Of a DNA stretch of 64,000 bases, positions 50,522 to 58,779 are shown piece after piece; positions within the stretch are counted from its first letter, which is position 1, and the number at the start of each line of letters is the position of its first letter. Under the pieces are notes generated by a model. The model was not told the origin of the DNA. It saw only the letters and a list, made by a program, of their open reading frames with translations, and searched no databases. A program made the position numbers and the translations under genes. The stretch comes from Palleronia rufa (lineage in GTDB: Bacteria > Pseudomonadota > Alphaproteobacteria > Rhodobacterales > Rhodobacteraceae): contig NZ_JQEY01000007.1 of assembly GCF_000743715.1 (NCBI RefSeq), positions 116,594-180,593 of the forward strand. Reading direction: 5' to 3'.

Positions 50522-50975
50522 CCTGATCGCCACGGCCAAACGCCTTGTCGACGAAAGGTCGTCGCGGCGGCCGCGGCAGGCGGATCTCAAGCGCGCCGTG
50601 AGCACCGCCTATCATGCGATGTTCCACCATCGTTGCCGGACCTGCGCCGATTGTATCGTCGGCACCAGAGCGGCAGATCGCTGTGAACCCGCCTGGTCGC
50701 AGGTGTACCGATCGCTCGACCACGGCCATGCGAAACGGCAGTGCGCGCACCGGCGGATAGAGGCGTTTCCGAAACAGGTGGAGGACGTCGCCAACCAGTT
50801 CCGGATGTCCCGGACCGCCCGCCATGAGGCGGACTGCGATCCGCACCGGGTGTTCAGGCTGTCGGAGGCCATCGAACTTGTCGAATCCTCCGAGCAGGCG
50901 ATCAGGGACCTCAGGGGCCTGCCGATCGAGGACCGGCGCGCAGTCGCGGTCTGGCTGATCCTCAAGCCCCGGTAA
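50508..50975 (+). CDS. HEPN-like domain protein
   Basis: The 155-residue helical protein has RQADLKRAVSTAYHAMFHHRC, the classic first HEPN helix pair, with Arg-x6-His fitting the Rx4-6H RNase motif. It also has a cysteine cluster CRTCADC and a late segment RHEADCDPHRVFRLSEAIELVESSEQAI that corresponds to the ADYDP-type end of many HEPN proteins. HEPN proteins often act as RNA-cleaving toxins or as helpers in defence systems. The GTG start (50508) has AAGGG 9 bases upstream; an ATG at 50499 is an alternative. It overlaps the upstream gene. Toxin or defence activity is an inference. Confidence 0.72.
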   Translation: MKPLDLIATAKRLVDERSSRRPRQADLKRAVSTAYHAMFHHRCRTCADCIVGTRAADRCEPAWSQVYRSLDHGHAKRQCAHRRIEAFPKQVEDVANQFRMSRTARHEADCDPHRVFRLSEAIELVESSEQAIRDLRGLPIEDRRAVAVWLILKPR

Positions 50976-50978
50976 CGA

Positions 50979-51848
50979 TCAGCGCCGGACCAGCGACTCG
51001 TAGTTTTCGGCGATATCGAGGGCGAGGGCGCCGACCTCGAAGCTGTAGTCGCCGATCCGGCCCACGGGCGTGACCTCTGCGGCGGTGCCGGTGAGCCAGC
51101 ACTGCTGGAAGCCCTCCATCTCTTCGGGCAGGATGTGGCGTTCGTGGACGGCGACGCCCTTTTCGGCCAGCATGGTCAGGACGGTCTGGCGGGTCAGCCC
51201 GTTCAGGAAGCAGTCCGGCAGGGGGGTGTGCACCTCACCGTCCTTGACGAAGAACACGTTGGCGCCCGTCGCCTCTGCCACGTAGCCGCGGTAGTCCAGC
51301 ATCAGCGCGTCCGAACAGCCCTTCGCCTCTGCGGCGTGCTTGGACATGGTGCAGATCATGTAGAGACCGGCGGCCTTGGCCTCGCATGGGATCGTCTCGG
51401 GGGACGGGCGTTTCCATTTCGACATGTCGAGCCTGGCGCCGCGGGTCTTGGCGTCGCCGTAATAGGCGCCCCATTCCCAGGCCGCCACGGCCATGCGGAC
51501 CGGGTTGCGCGCGCTGGCCACGCCCATGTCCGGCCCGGCCCCGCGCCAGGCGACGGCGCGCACATAGGCGTCGGTCAGCCCGTTGGCCTCCAGCACGGCC
51601 GCCTTGGCGGCGTCGATCTGGTCGAGCGTGTAGGGGATTTCGAAGTCGATGAGGCTGGCGCTGCGCTTCAGGCGTTCGGAATGATCGCGGCCGCGGAAGA
51701 TGGTGCCGTTGTAGCACCGCTCTCCCTCGAACACCGATGAGGCGTAGTGCAGCGCATGGGTCAGGATATGCACCTTGGCGTCGCGCCAGTCGACGAGCGT
51801 TCCGTCCATCCAGATCTTGCCGTCGCGATCGTCATACCCGCCCGACAT
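50979..51848 (-). CDS. ilvE: Branched-chain amino acid aminotransferase
   Basis: The enzyme makes the last step of valine, leucine and isoleucine synthesis and the first of their breakdown. The 289-residue class IV (fold type III) protein has HALHYASSVFEGERCY, the PLP lysine in EAKAAGLYM, and the C-terminal CFLNGLTRQTVLTMLAEKG and LTGTAAEVTPVGRIG loops. The start is at 51848. It is divergent from petP with 150 bp between, and that space holds two clear dyads. Confidence 0.95.
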   Translation of the reverse strand: MSGGYDDRDGKIWMDGTLVDWRDAKVHILTHALHYASSVFEGERCYNGTIFRGRDHSERLKRSASLIDFEIPYTLDQIDAAKAAVLEANGLTDAYVRAVAWRGAGPDMGVASARNPVRMAVAAWEWGAYYGDAKTRGARLDMSKWKRPSPETIPCEAKAAGLYMICTMSKHAAEAKGCSDALMLDYRGYVAEATGANVFFVKDGEVHTPLPDCFLNGLTRQTVLTMLAEKGVAVHERHILPEEMEGFQQCWLTGTAAEVTPVGRIGDYSFEVGALALDIAENYESLVRR

Positions 51849-51877
51849 GGCGCGTCCCCTTCCGAAAGTTGCGTAAA

Positions 51878-51896
51878 TGTGTCCGCATCGGACACA
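51878..51896. promoter_or_regulatory. Dyad between ilvE and petP (first)
   Basis: TGTGTCCG and CGGACACA form a perfect 8-bp inverted repeat with a 3-base spacer, 30 bases upstream of ilvE. It has the size of an operator for a dimeric winged-helix regulator, and PetP (MarR family), encoded next door, is one candidate. Confidence 0.6.
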
Positions 51897-51941
51897 ATGT
51901 TGCGGAAAATCCCCGGATCGGGGTATCGGGAGGGTTGCGGA

Positions 51942-51960
51942 ATGTCAACGCTGCTGACAT
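51942..51960. promoter_or_regulatory. Dyad upstream of petP (second)
   Basis: ATGTCA and TGACAT flank 7 bases in a second inverted repeat 39 bases before the petP start. It differs in sequence from the first dyad, so a different regulator may bind. Confidence 0.5.
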
Positions 51961-51998
51961 AAACTGTGAACGGAACCGGACGGGGGGGAGACGCGTCG

Positions 51999-52487
51999 AT
52001 GGGCGAAGGCGCGATGCGGGGCGACAGCCTGCTGTTTCTGACCGACGCGCAGCTTCGGCGCGGGATAGAGGCGATGTTCTTCGCCTATCGCGGCTTCACC
52101 GCCGATCCCGACCGGATCCTGGGGCAGTACGGCTACGGGCGGGCGCATCACCGGGCGATCCATTTCGTCAACCGCTGGCCGGGGACGACGGTGAACAACC
52201 TGCTGGCCATCCTGGGCGTGACCAAGCAATCCCTGAACCGGGTGCTGCGGACGCTGATCGCCGACGGTCTGGTGGAAAGCCATGTGGGCAGCCGCGACCG
52301 CCGCGAGCGGCACCTGCACCTGACCGAAGCCGGCCGGGCGCTGGAGGCGGAACTGTCGGAGGCGCAGGCCGCGCGGATGCGCGACGCGTTCCGCCGCGCC
52401 GGACCGGAGGCGGTGACCGGGTTCCGCGAGGTGCTGGAGGCGATGATGGACGAGGATCTGAAGCGGCTGTTCGAGGGCACGGCATGA
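51999..52487 (+). CDS. petP: MarR-family regulator, PetP-like
   Basis: The 162-residue winged-helix regulator has the MarR core (HHRAIHFVNRWPGTTVNNLLAILGVTKQSLNRVLRTLIADGLVE, then DRRERHLHLTEAG). In Rhodobacter capsulatus, petP is a MarR-type gene next to the response regulator petR and takes part in expression of the cytochrome bc1 operon; the same pair is seen here. The start is ATG 51999 after a GGGGGAG site; a GTG eleven codons upstream is possible. It overlaps petR by ATGA. Confidence 0.75.
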   Translation: MGEGAMRGDSLLFLTDAQLRRGIEAMFFAYRGFTADPDRILGQYGYGRAHHRAIHFVNRWPGTTVNNLLAILGVTKQSLNRVLRTLIADGLVESHVGSRDRRERHLHLTEAGRALEAELSEAQAARMRDAFRRAGPEAVTGFREVLEAMMDEDLKRLFEGTA

Positions 52488-53191
52488 GCGACCGGCCGCA
52501 TCTTCTGATCGTGGACGACGACGCGCGGATCCGCGCGCTTCTGGGGCGGTTCCTGATCCGCAACGGGTTCTATGCCACCGCGGCGCGGGACGCGGCCCAT
52601 GCGCGGCGGGTGCTGGGGGGGCTGGATTTCGATCTGGCCGTGGTGGACGTGATGATGCCGGGAGAGGACGGGATCTCGCTCTGCCGGTGGCTGACCGAGA
52701 CGCGCTCCATGCCGACGCTGCTGCTGACCGCCCGGGGCGACACCGAGGACCGGATCGCGGGGCTGGAGGCCGGGGCGGACGACTATCTGCCCAAGCCCTT
52801 CGAGCCGAAGGAGCTGCTGCTGCGCATCGGCGCGATCCTGCGGCGTATGCCGTCCTCCGAGCCGCAGACCGCCGCGCCGCGCATGCTGGCGCTGGGGCAG
52901 ATACGCTATGACGTCGGGCGGGGCGAGTTGTGGGACGGGGAGGTGCCGATCCGGCTGACGGCGACGGAGTCGGCGCTGATGCGGCTGTTCGCCAGGGCGC
53001 CGGGAGAGGTCATCGGCCGGACCCGGCTGATCGAGGATCTGGGCCGCGCGGGACCGGACGGCGAGGGCGCGCAGGACCGTGCCGTGGATGTGCAGATCAC
53101 CCGGCTCAGGCGCAAGATCGAGGCCGATCCCAAGAACCCGCGCTATTTGCAGACCGTGCGCGGCGCGGGCTATATGCTGGCGCCGGACTGA
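52484..53191 (+). CDS. petR: Response regulator, OmpR/PhoB family, PetR-like
   Basis: The 235-residue regulator has a receiver domain (acid pocket DDD at 11-13, phosphorylation site Asp55 in VVDVMMPG, PKPFEPKELLLRI) and a C-terminal OmpR-type winged helix (LTATESALMRLFARAPGEVIGRTRLIEDL, then AVDVQITRLRRKIEADPKNPRYLQTVRGAGYML). It is encoded with a MarR-type partner and no sensor kinase, as described for petR of Rhodobacter capsulatus. The ATGA overlap with petP indicates coupled translation. Confidence 0.85.
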   Translation: MSDRPHLLIVDDDARIRALLGRFLIRNGFYATAARDAAHARRVLGGLDFDLAVVDVMMPGEDGISLCRWLTETRSMPTLLLTARGDTEDRIAGLEAGADDYLPKPFEPKELLLRIGAILRRMPSSEPQTAAPRMLALGQIRYDVGRGELWDGEVPIRLTATESALMRLFARAPGEVIGRTRLIEDLGRAGPDGEGAQDRAVDVQITRLRRKIEADPKNPRYLQTVRGAGYMLAPD

Positions 53192-53297
53192 GCGGTGCCG
53201 CCGCGGGTCCGGCGGCCGGGACGGGCGCGGTGTCTGGCCGATGGTACGGGGTCCGCGAAGCTGGTAGCCCGGGGGCGAGGTGGTTCGGAGGTCCTGC

Positions 53298-54224
53298 ATG
53301 TCGGTTCTGTGGTTTTCCCATCCGTCGGGTCTGGAGCATGTGACGCCGCCGGGGCATCCCGAGCAGGTGGCGCGGCTTCACGCGGTCGAAACCGGGCTGG
53401 CCCCCCTGGGGCTGGAGCGGCGCGCGGCGCCGGACTGCGCCGACGCCGATCTGCTGCTGTGCCATCCGCAGGCGTATCTGGACCGGGTCGCCGGGGCCTC
53501 TCCGGCGTCGGGGTCGGTGGCGCTGGACGGGGACACGCACATGTCCCCCGGCACGCTGGCGGCGGCGCGCCGCGGGGTCGGCGGCTGCGTGGCGGCCGTG
53601 GACGCGGTGCTGGACGGCGCGACTGCGGCGGCCTTCGTCGGCTGCCGCCCGCCCGGCCACCACGCCGAGCGCGAGACCGCCATGGGGTTCTGCCTGTTCG
53701 GCAACGTCGCCATTGCCGCGAAACACGCGCTGGAGCGGCGCGGCCTGTCCCGCGTCGCGGTGGTGGATTTCGACGTGCATCACGGCAACGGCACGCAGGA
53801 CCTTCTGTGGGACGACGACCGGGTGCTGTTCGTGTCGTCGCACCAGATGCCGCTGTTCCCCGGCACCGGGGCGGCGCGGGAACGGGGCGCGCACGGGCAG
53901 GTGCTGAACGTGCCGCTGGAGCCGGGCAGCGGCGGGCCGGAGATGCGCGCGGCCTATGAGGACGCCGTGTTCCCGCGGCTGGACGCCTTCGCGCCGGAGT
54001 TGGTGCTGATTTCTGCCGGGTTCGACGCCCATGCGGCCGATCCGCTGGCCAACCTGCGCTGGACCGACGCGGATTTCGCCTGGGTGACGGAGGGGCTGTG
54101 CGACGTGGCGCTGGCCCATGCCGGCGGTCGGGTCGTCTCGACACTCGAAGGCGGATATGATCTGGACGCGCTGGCCGCGGGGGCGGCGGCGCATCTGGAG
54201 GTTCTGAGGGAGCGGCTGACGTGA
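53298..54224 (+). CDS. Histone deacetylase family protein (class II HDAC-like amidohydrolase)
   Basis: The 308-residue zinc hydrolase of the arginase/deacetylase fold has CRPPGHHAE (catalytic His pair), FDVHHGNGTQ (zinc Asp and His) and ISAGFDAHAADPLANL (zinc Asp). Bacterial members act on acetylpolyamines or other small acetamides. No histone substrate exists here, and the real substrate is unknown. The start at 53298 follows CGGAGG. Its stop overlaps the xseB start by GTGA. Confidence 0.9.
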   Translation: MSVLWFSHPSGLEHVTPPGHPEQVARLHAVETGLAPLGLERRAAPDCADADLLLCHPQAYLDRVAGASPASGSVALDGDTHMSPGTLAAARRGVGGCVAAVDAVLDGATAAAFVGCRPPGHHAERETAMGFCLFGNVAIAAKHALERRGLSRVAVVDFDVHHGNGTQDLLWDDDRVLFVSSHQMPLFPGTGAARERGAHGQVLNVPLEPGSGGPEMRAAYEDAVFPRLDAFAPELVLISAGFDAHAADPLANLRWTDADFAWVTEGLCDVALAHAGGRVVSTLEGGYDLDALAAGAAAHLEVLRERLT

Positions 54225-54460
54225 GCGAGACGGCGATCGAGGAGATGAGTTTCGAGCAGGCGATGCGCGCCCTCGAAGAGGTGGTGGGGCATCTGGAGAA
54301 GGGCGACGTGCCGCTGGAGCGGTCCATCGAACTGTACGAGCGCGGCGCGCTTCTCAAGGCGCGCTGCGCCGCGACCCTGGCCGCGGCCGAGGAGAAGGTC
54401 GCCCGGATCACCACCGACGCGGGCGGCGCTGCGCGGGGGACGGAGCCTCTCGACCCGTGA
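54221..54460 (+). CDS. xseB: Exodeoxyribonuclease VII small subunit
   Basis: The 79-residue helical protein shows the XseB pattern: SFEQAMRALEEVVGHLEKGDVPLERSIELYERGALLKARC. Several copies bind XseA to form the single-strand-specific nuclease. It starts with GTG overlapping the previous stop, and its stop overlaps the ispA start. xseB, ispA and dxs in a row is a common proteobacterial order. Confidence 0.93.
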   Translation: MSETAIEEMSFEQAMRALEEVVGHLEKGDVPLERSIELYERGALLKARCAATLAAAEEKVARITTDAGGAARGTEPLDP

Positions 54461-55317
54461 GCTTTGCGGACCGGCTGGAGGAGGCGCGGGCGCGCATCGG
54501 CGCGCGTCTGGCCGAGGCCGCGGGCGGGTCCGACCCGCTGCACGCGGCGATGCGCCATGCGCTGGCCGGGGGCAAGCGGCTGCGGGGCTTTCTGGTGATC
54601 GAGGGCGCGCGGCTCTACGGCGACGTGCCGGCGCTGGACGCCGCGGCGGCGATCGAGGCGCTGCACGCCTACAGTCTTGTGCATGACGATCTGCCGTCGA
54701 TGGACGACGACGCGCTGCGCCGCGGGCAGCCGACGGTGCATGTGCGCTGGGACGAGGCGACGGCGGTGCTGGCGGGTGACGCGCTGCAGAGCCTCGCGTT
54801 CGAGCTGGTCACGGACCCGGCCTGCCATCCCGATCCGGGCGTTCGCGCGGAACTGGCGGTGAGCCTTGCGCGGGCGGCGGGCGCGCGCGGCATGGTTCTG
54901 GGCCAGGCCCGCGACATCGCCGCCGAGAGCGCCGGGCGGGCGCTGGACCTGGCCGCGGTCGAGGCGCTGCAGGCGGGCAAGACCGGGGCGCTGATCGAAT
55001 GGTCGGGACGCGCGGGCGCGGTGCTGTCCGGGGCGGATCCCGGCCCGCTCGGGGCCTATGCGCGGGCGCTGGGCCGCGCGTTCCAGATCGCCGACGACGT
55101 GCTGGACGTGGAGGGCGACGCGGGACTGGCCGGCAAGGCGCTGGGCAAGGACGAGGGTGCCGGCAAGGCGACCTTCGTTTCGCTGCTGGGGCTGGGCGGG
55201 GCCAAGGCGCGGGCCGCCGATCTGGTGGCCGAGGCGCGCGACGCGCTGGCGCCGTTCGGGCCGGAGGCGGACGGGCTGCGCGATCTGGCCGGCTACGTGG
55301 TGACGCGCGACCGCTGA
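54457..55317 (+). CDS. ispA: Polyprenyl (farnesyl) diphosphate synthase
   Basis: The enzyme condenses isopentenyl diphosphate with allylic diphosphates to make C15 (possibly C20) prenyl chains for quinones, carotenoids and undecaprenyl phosphate. The 286-residue protein has the first Asp-rich motif VHDDLPSMDDDALRRG, GGKRLRG near the N-terminus, and the second Asp-rich motif FQIADDVLDVEGD. It begins with GTG overlapping the xseB stop. dxs follows after one gene, so isoprenoid supply is grouped here. Confidence 0.93.
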   Translation: MSFADRLEEARARIGARLAEAAGGSDPLHAAMRHALAGGKRLRGFLVIEGARLYGDVPALDAAAAIEALHAYSLVHDDLPSMDDDALRRGQPTVHVRWDEATAVLAGDALQSLAFELVTDPACHPDPGVRAELAVSLARAAGARGMVLGQARDIAAESAGRALDLAAVEALQAGKTGALIEWSGRAGAVLSGADPGPLGAYARALGRAFQIADDVLDVEGDAGLAGKALGKDEGAGKATFVSLLGLGGAKARAADLVAEARDALAPFGPEADGLRDLAGYVVTRDR

Positions 55318-55370
55318 CGCGGCTTGCCCCGGCGCGGTCCCCTGGCGCATCGTGGGGGCGGGAGGATTTT

Positions 55371-56042
55371 ATGCGGAACGATGCCGGCGACCCGCAGATG
55401 AGCGCGGCGGAGATCGGGGCGATGGCCCATCTCTACCGCGCCGAGGTCTATCGTTCGACCCTGTGGCGGACCCGGCTCGACACCACCACCAACTGGTCGG
55501 TCGTGACGCTGGGGATCGCGCTGTCGATCGCCTATTCCTCTCCCTCCGCGTCGCCGCTGCCGCTGCTGCTGGTGGGCATCCTGATCTTCTTCTTCCTGAT
55601 GCTCGAAGCGCGGCGCTATCGCTATTTCAACGTCTGGCGCGCGCGGTGCCGGTGGATCGAGACGCATTTCTACGCGCCGATGCTGGACCGCGACGGCTGC
55701 CGGCCGGGCGAGGGCTGGCGCGGCGTGCTGGCCGGCGACCTGCTGCGGCCGCGCTATCACGTGTCGCTCTGGATCGCGACGGGACGGCGGATCCGGCGCA
55801 ACTACTTCTGGATCCTGCTGATCCAGACCTGCGCCTATCTGGGCAAGCTCATGGTCCACCCGGTGCCGATGACCGGCCTTTCCGACCTGGTGGCGCGGGC
55901 CGCCGTCGGCCCGCTGCCGGGGGCGCTGGTCCTGGGGTTCGGCGCGCTCTACTGCGGCGGGCTGGGCGTCGCGGCCTTCCTGAGCCTGCGCCACGACCGG
56001 CGGCGGATGCGCGCGCGCAGCGGCTGGACCAGCATGGGATGA
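55371..56042 (+). CDS. DUF2270 membrane protein
   Basis: The 223-residue protein has about four membrane helices ([47 protein letters not shown], a third near [14 protein letters not shown], a fourth near [23 protein letters not shown]). The [25 protein letters not shown] start and [16 protein letters not shown] segment mark DUF2270. The function is unknown. The start follows GGGAGGA. It is inserted between ispA and dxs. Confidence 0.87.
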   Translation: MRNDAGDPQMSAAEIGAMAHLYRAEVYRSTLWRTRLDTTTNWSVVTLGIALSIAYSSPSASPLPLLLVGILIFFFLMLEARRYRYFNVWRARCRWIETHFYAPMLDRDGCRPGEGWRGVLAGDLLRPRYHVSLWIATGRRIRRNYFWILLIQTCAYLGKLMVHPVPMTGLSDLVARAAVGPLPGALVLGFGALYCGGLGVAAFLSLRHDRRRMRARSGWTSMG

Positions 56043-56109
56043 GACGGGCCGTTTGCTCCCGCCCCGCCATGGCGATAGACGGAAGGCGCCCGCGTATCAG
56101 GAGGGGACC

Positions 56110-58035
56110 ATGACCGAACGCCCGACGACCCCGATGCTCGACCGGATCGGATCGCCCGCGGATCTGCGCGGCCTGGACGACGCGGCTCTGCGCCGGGTGG
56201 CCGACGAGCTGCGGGCCGAGACGATCAGCGCCGTCAGCGAGACCGGCGGCCATCTGGGCGCGGGGCTGGGCGTGGTCGAGCTGACCGTGGCGATCCATGC
56301 GGTGTTCGACACGCCGCGCGACCGGCTGATCTGGGACGTGTCGCACCAGTCCTACCCGCACAAGATCCTGACCGGGCGGCGCGACCGTATCCGCACCTTG
56401 CGCCAGAAGGGCGGTCTGTCGGGCTTCACCAAGCGCAGCGAATCGCCCTACGACCCGTTCGGGGCGGCGCATAGCTCTACCTCGATCTCCGCGGCGCTGG
56501 GCTTTGCGGTGGCGCGGGATCTGGGCGGTGCGCCGGACCCGTCGCTCGGCGACGCCATCGCGGTGATCGGCGACGGCGCGATGAGTGCGGGCATGGCCTA
56601 TGAGGCGATGAACAACGCCGGTCACCTGGGCCGCCGGCTGATCGTCATCCTGAACGACAACGAGATGTCCATTGCCCCGCCGGTCGGAGCGATGTCGTCC
56701 TATCTGAGCCGCCTCTACGCGGGCGCGCCGTTCCAGGAACTCAAGGCCGCCGCCAAGGGGGCGGTGTCGATGCTGCCGCCGCCGTTCCGCGAAGGGGCGA
56801 AGCGGGCCAAGGATCTGCTCAAGGGCATGGCCGTGGGCGGCACGCTGTTCGAGGAGCTGGGGTTCTCCTACATCGGTCCCATCGACGGGCACGACATGGA
56901 CCAGCTTTTGCCGGTGCTCAGGACCGTGCGGACCCGCGCCGACGGGCCGGTGCTGATCCACGCCATCACCCGCAAGGGCAAGGGCTACGCCCCGGCAGAG
57001 GACGCGTCGGACCGCGGTCACGGGGTGTCCAAGTTCGACGTGCTGACGGGCAGGCAGGCCAAGGCCAAGTCGAACGCGCCGTCCTACACCAAGGTGTTCG
57101 CCCAGTCGCTTCTGGACGAGGCGGCGCGGGACGAGCGGATCTGCGCGGTGACGGCGGCGATGCCGGACGGCACCGGGCTGAACCTGTTCGCGGAACGCTA
57201 CCCCAGCCGCTGTTTCGACGTGGGGATCGCCGAGCAGCACGGCGTCACCTTTTCCGCCGGGCTGGCCGCGGGGGGGATGAAGCCGTTCTGCGCGATCTAT
57301 TCCACCTTCCTGCAGCGCGGCTACGACCAGGTGGTGCATGACGTGGCGCTGCAGCGCCTGCCGGTGCGGTTCGCCATCGACCGGGCGGGCCTTGTGGGCG
57401 CGGACGGGGCCACCCACGCGGGGGCCTTCGACGTGGCGTATCTGTCGAACCTGCCGGGCTTTACCGTCATGGCCGCGGCGGACGAGGCCGAGTTGAAGCA
57501 TATGGTCGCCACCGCCGTCGCGCATGACGACGGGCCTATCGCGTTCCGGTTCCCGCGCGGCGAGGGGACCGGCGTCGAGATGCCCGAGCGCGGCGAGGTG
57601 CTGGAGATCGGCCGCGGCCGGATGATCCGCGACGGCTCCGGCGTGGCGATCCTGAGCTTCGGCGCGCGGCTGAAGGAGGTGCTGGAGGCGGCGGACGCCC
57701 TGGGCGCGCGCGGGATCTCTCCGACCGTCGCGGACGCGCGTTTCGCCAAGCCGCTGGACGAGGATCTGATCCTGGACCTGGCCGCGCGGCACGACGCGCT
57801 GATCACCGTGGAAGAGGGCGCCGTGGGCGGTTTCGGCAGCCATGTGGCGCAGTTGCTGGCCGAACGCGGCGTGTTCGACCGCGGGCTTCGCTATCGCTCG
57901 ATGGTGCTGCCGGACATCTTCATCGACCAGGCCAGCCCGCGCGACATGTACGCGGTCGCCGCCCTCAACGCTGAGGACATAGAAGCCAGGGTGCTGTCGG
58001 TCCTGGGCGTGGACACCCTTCGGACGCATGGCTGA
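56110..58035 (+). CDS. dxs: 1-deoxy-D-xylulose-5-phosphate synthase
   Basis: The first enzyme of the non-mevalonate isoprenoid pathway uses thiamine diphosphate to join pyruvate and glyceraldehyde-3-phosphate. The 641-residue protein has the N-terminal [33 protein letters not shown], the ThDP motif [20 protein letters not shown], the central transketolase domain with [16 protein letters not shown], and RFPRGEG. The start at 56110 follows AGGAGGGG. It ends the ispA-DUF2270-dxs run. Confidence 0.97.
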   Translation: MTERPTTPMLDRIGSPADLRGLDDAALRRVADELRAETISAVSETGGHLGAGLGVVELTVAIHAVFDTPRDRLIWDVSHQSYPHKILTGRRDRIRTLRQKGGLSGFTKRSESPYDPFGAAHSSTSISAALGFAVARDLGGAPDPSLGDAIAVIGDGAMSAGMAYEAMNNAGHLGRRLIVILNDNEMSIAPPVGAMSSYLSRLYAGAPFQELKAAAKGAVSMLPPPFREGAKRAKDLLKGMAVGGTLFEELGFSYIGPIDGHDMDQLLPVLRTVRTRADGPVLIHAITRKGKGYAPAEDASDRGHGVSKFDVLTGRQAKAKSNAPSYTKVFAQSLLDEAARDERICAVTAAMPDGTGLNLFAERYPSRCFDVGIAEQHGVTFSAGLAAGGMKPFCAIYSTFLQRGYDQVVHDVALQRLPVRFAIDRAGLVGADGATHAGAFDVAYLSNLPGFTVMAAADEAELKHMVATAVAHDDGPIAFRFPRGEGTGVEMPERGEVLEIGRGRMIRDGSGVAILSFGARLKEVLEAADALGARGISPTVADARFAKPLDEDLILDLAARHDALITVEEGAVGGFGSHVAQLLAERGVFDRGLRYRSMVLPDIFIDQASPRDMYAVAALNAEDIEARVLSVLGVDTLRTHG

Positions 58036-58090
58036 CACACCTTAGGCGGATTGTCGCCCAACTGTCACAGTCACGTGAGCGGATACCCGC

Positions 58091-58113
58091 CGATGCAAAC
58101 TTTGATTGCATCG
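58091..58113. promoter_or_regulatory. 8-bp inverted repeat upstream of the peroxiredoxin-like gene
   Basis: CGATGCAA and TTGCATCG are perfect inverted copies with a 7-base spacer, 74 bases upstream of the next start and 56 bases past dxs. The geometry suits an operator for a dimeric regulator. It could also form a stem at the end of the dxs transcript, but no thymine run follows. Confidence 0.6.
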
Positions 58114-58186
58114 ATCACCAGGTTGTATCAACTCAAGGTAGAGCCCGCGCGGGGAGCACGGGCCGTCTAGCGACGGATGGGACGAC

Positions 58187-58753
58187 ATGTTGCACACGAG
58201 AATGAGGCCGGAAGACATCATCGCGCAGGCCATGCCGGGGACCTGGAGCGCGGAGTCGCGGATGCTGATGGTCGGCGACGTCTTTCCCGACATCTGGGCC
58301 GACAGCACCGTCGGCGGGATCGAGTTCCACGACTGGGCCCGGGGGCATTACACGATCTTCTTCAACCACGCATCGGCCTATTCGGACGTGGCAGAGGCCG
58401 ACATGGTCGCCCTGGCGCAGGCGCAAGCCGATTTCTCGGCCCATGGCACGCGGCTCATGGGACTTTGCCAGAGCGATTCGCTGACCGAACGCATGTGGCT
58501 CGACGCGCTGGAGGAACGCGCCGGGGTCGAGATCGCCATTCCGGTCCTGTCCGACGAGGACGGCCGCATCGCGGAGATCTGCGGCATCGATACCCAGACC
58601 CGCCGGTCGCGGATGCCCAAGGCCAAGACCTTCGTGATCGGGCCGGACCTGCGGATCCTGGCGGTCAGCGCCTATGCGGCCGCGGTGCGGCGCTCTCCGC
58701 AGGAGCTCTTGCGGATGCTGGCGGCGATGCGCGCGGCGGGGGCCGACGCCTAG
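58187..58753 (+). CDS. Peroxiredoxin-fold protein lacking the peroxidatic cysteine
   Basis: The 188-residue protein aligns by eye with AhpC/TSA-type peroxiredoxins of the Prx6 group: LMVGDVFPDI, HDWARGHYTIFFNHASAYSDVAEADM, LMGLCQSD, IPVLSDEDGRIAEICGI and KTFVIGPDLRILAV. The catalytic PxxxTPVC stretch reads AxxxSDVA here, so the peroxidatic Cys is replaced by Ala69 and the Thr by Ser66. It is therefore unlikely to reduce peroxide by the normal route. A sensor, chaperone or decoy role is possible. The ribosome-binding site at the ATG is weak. Confidence 0.75.
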   Translation: MLHTRMRPEDIIAQAMPGTWSAESRMLMVGDVFPDIWADSTVGGIEFHDWARGHYTIFFNHASAYSDVAEADMVALAQAQADFSAHGTRLMGLCQSDSLTERMWLDALEERAGVEIAIPVLSDEDGRIAEICGIDTQTRRSRMPKAKTFVIGPDLRILAVSAYAAAVRRSPQELLRMLAAMRAAGADA

Positions 58754-58779
58754 GCCGTGCGGCCGCGACACGGCAGCCG

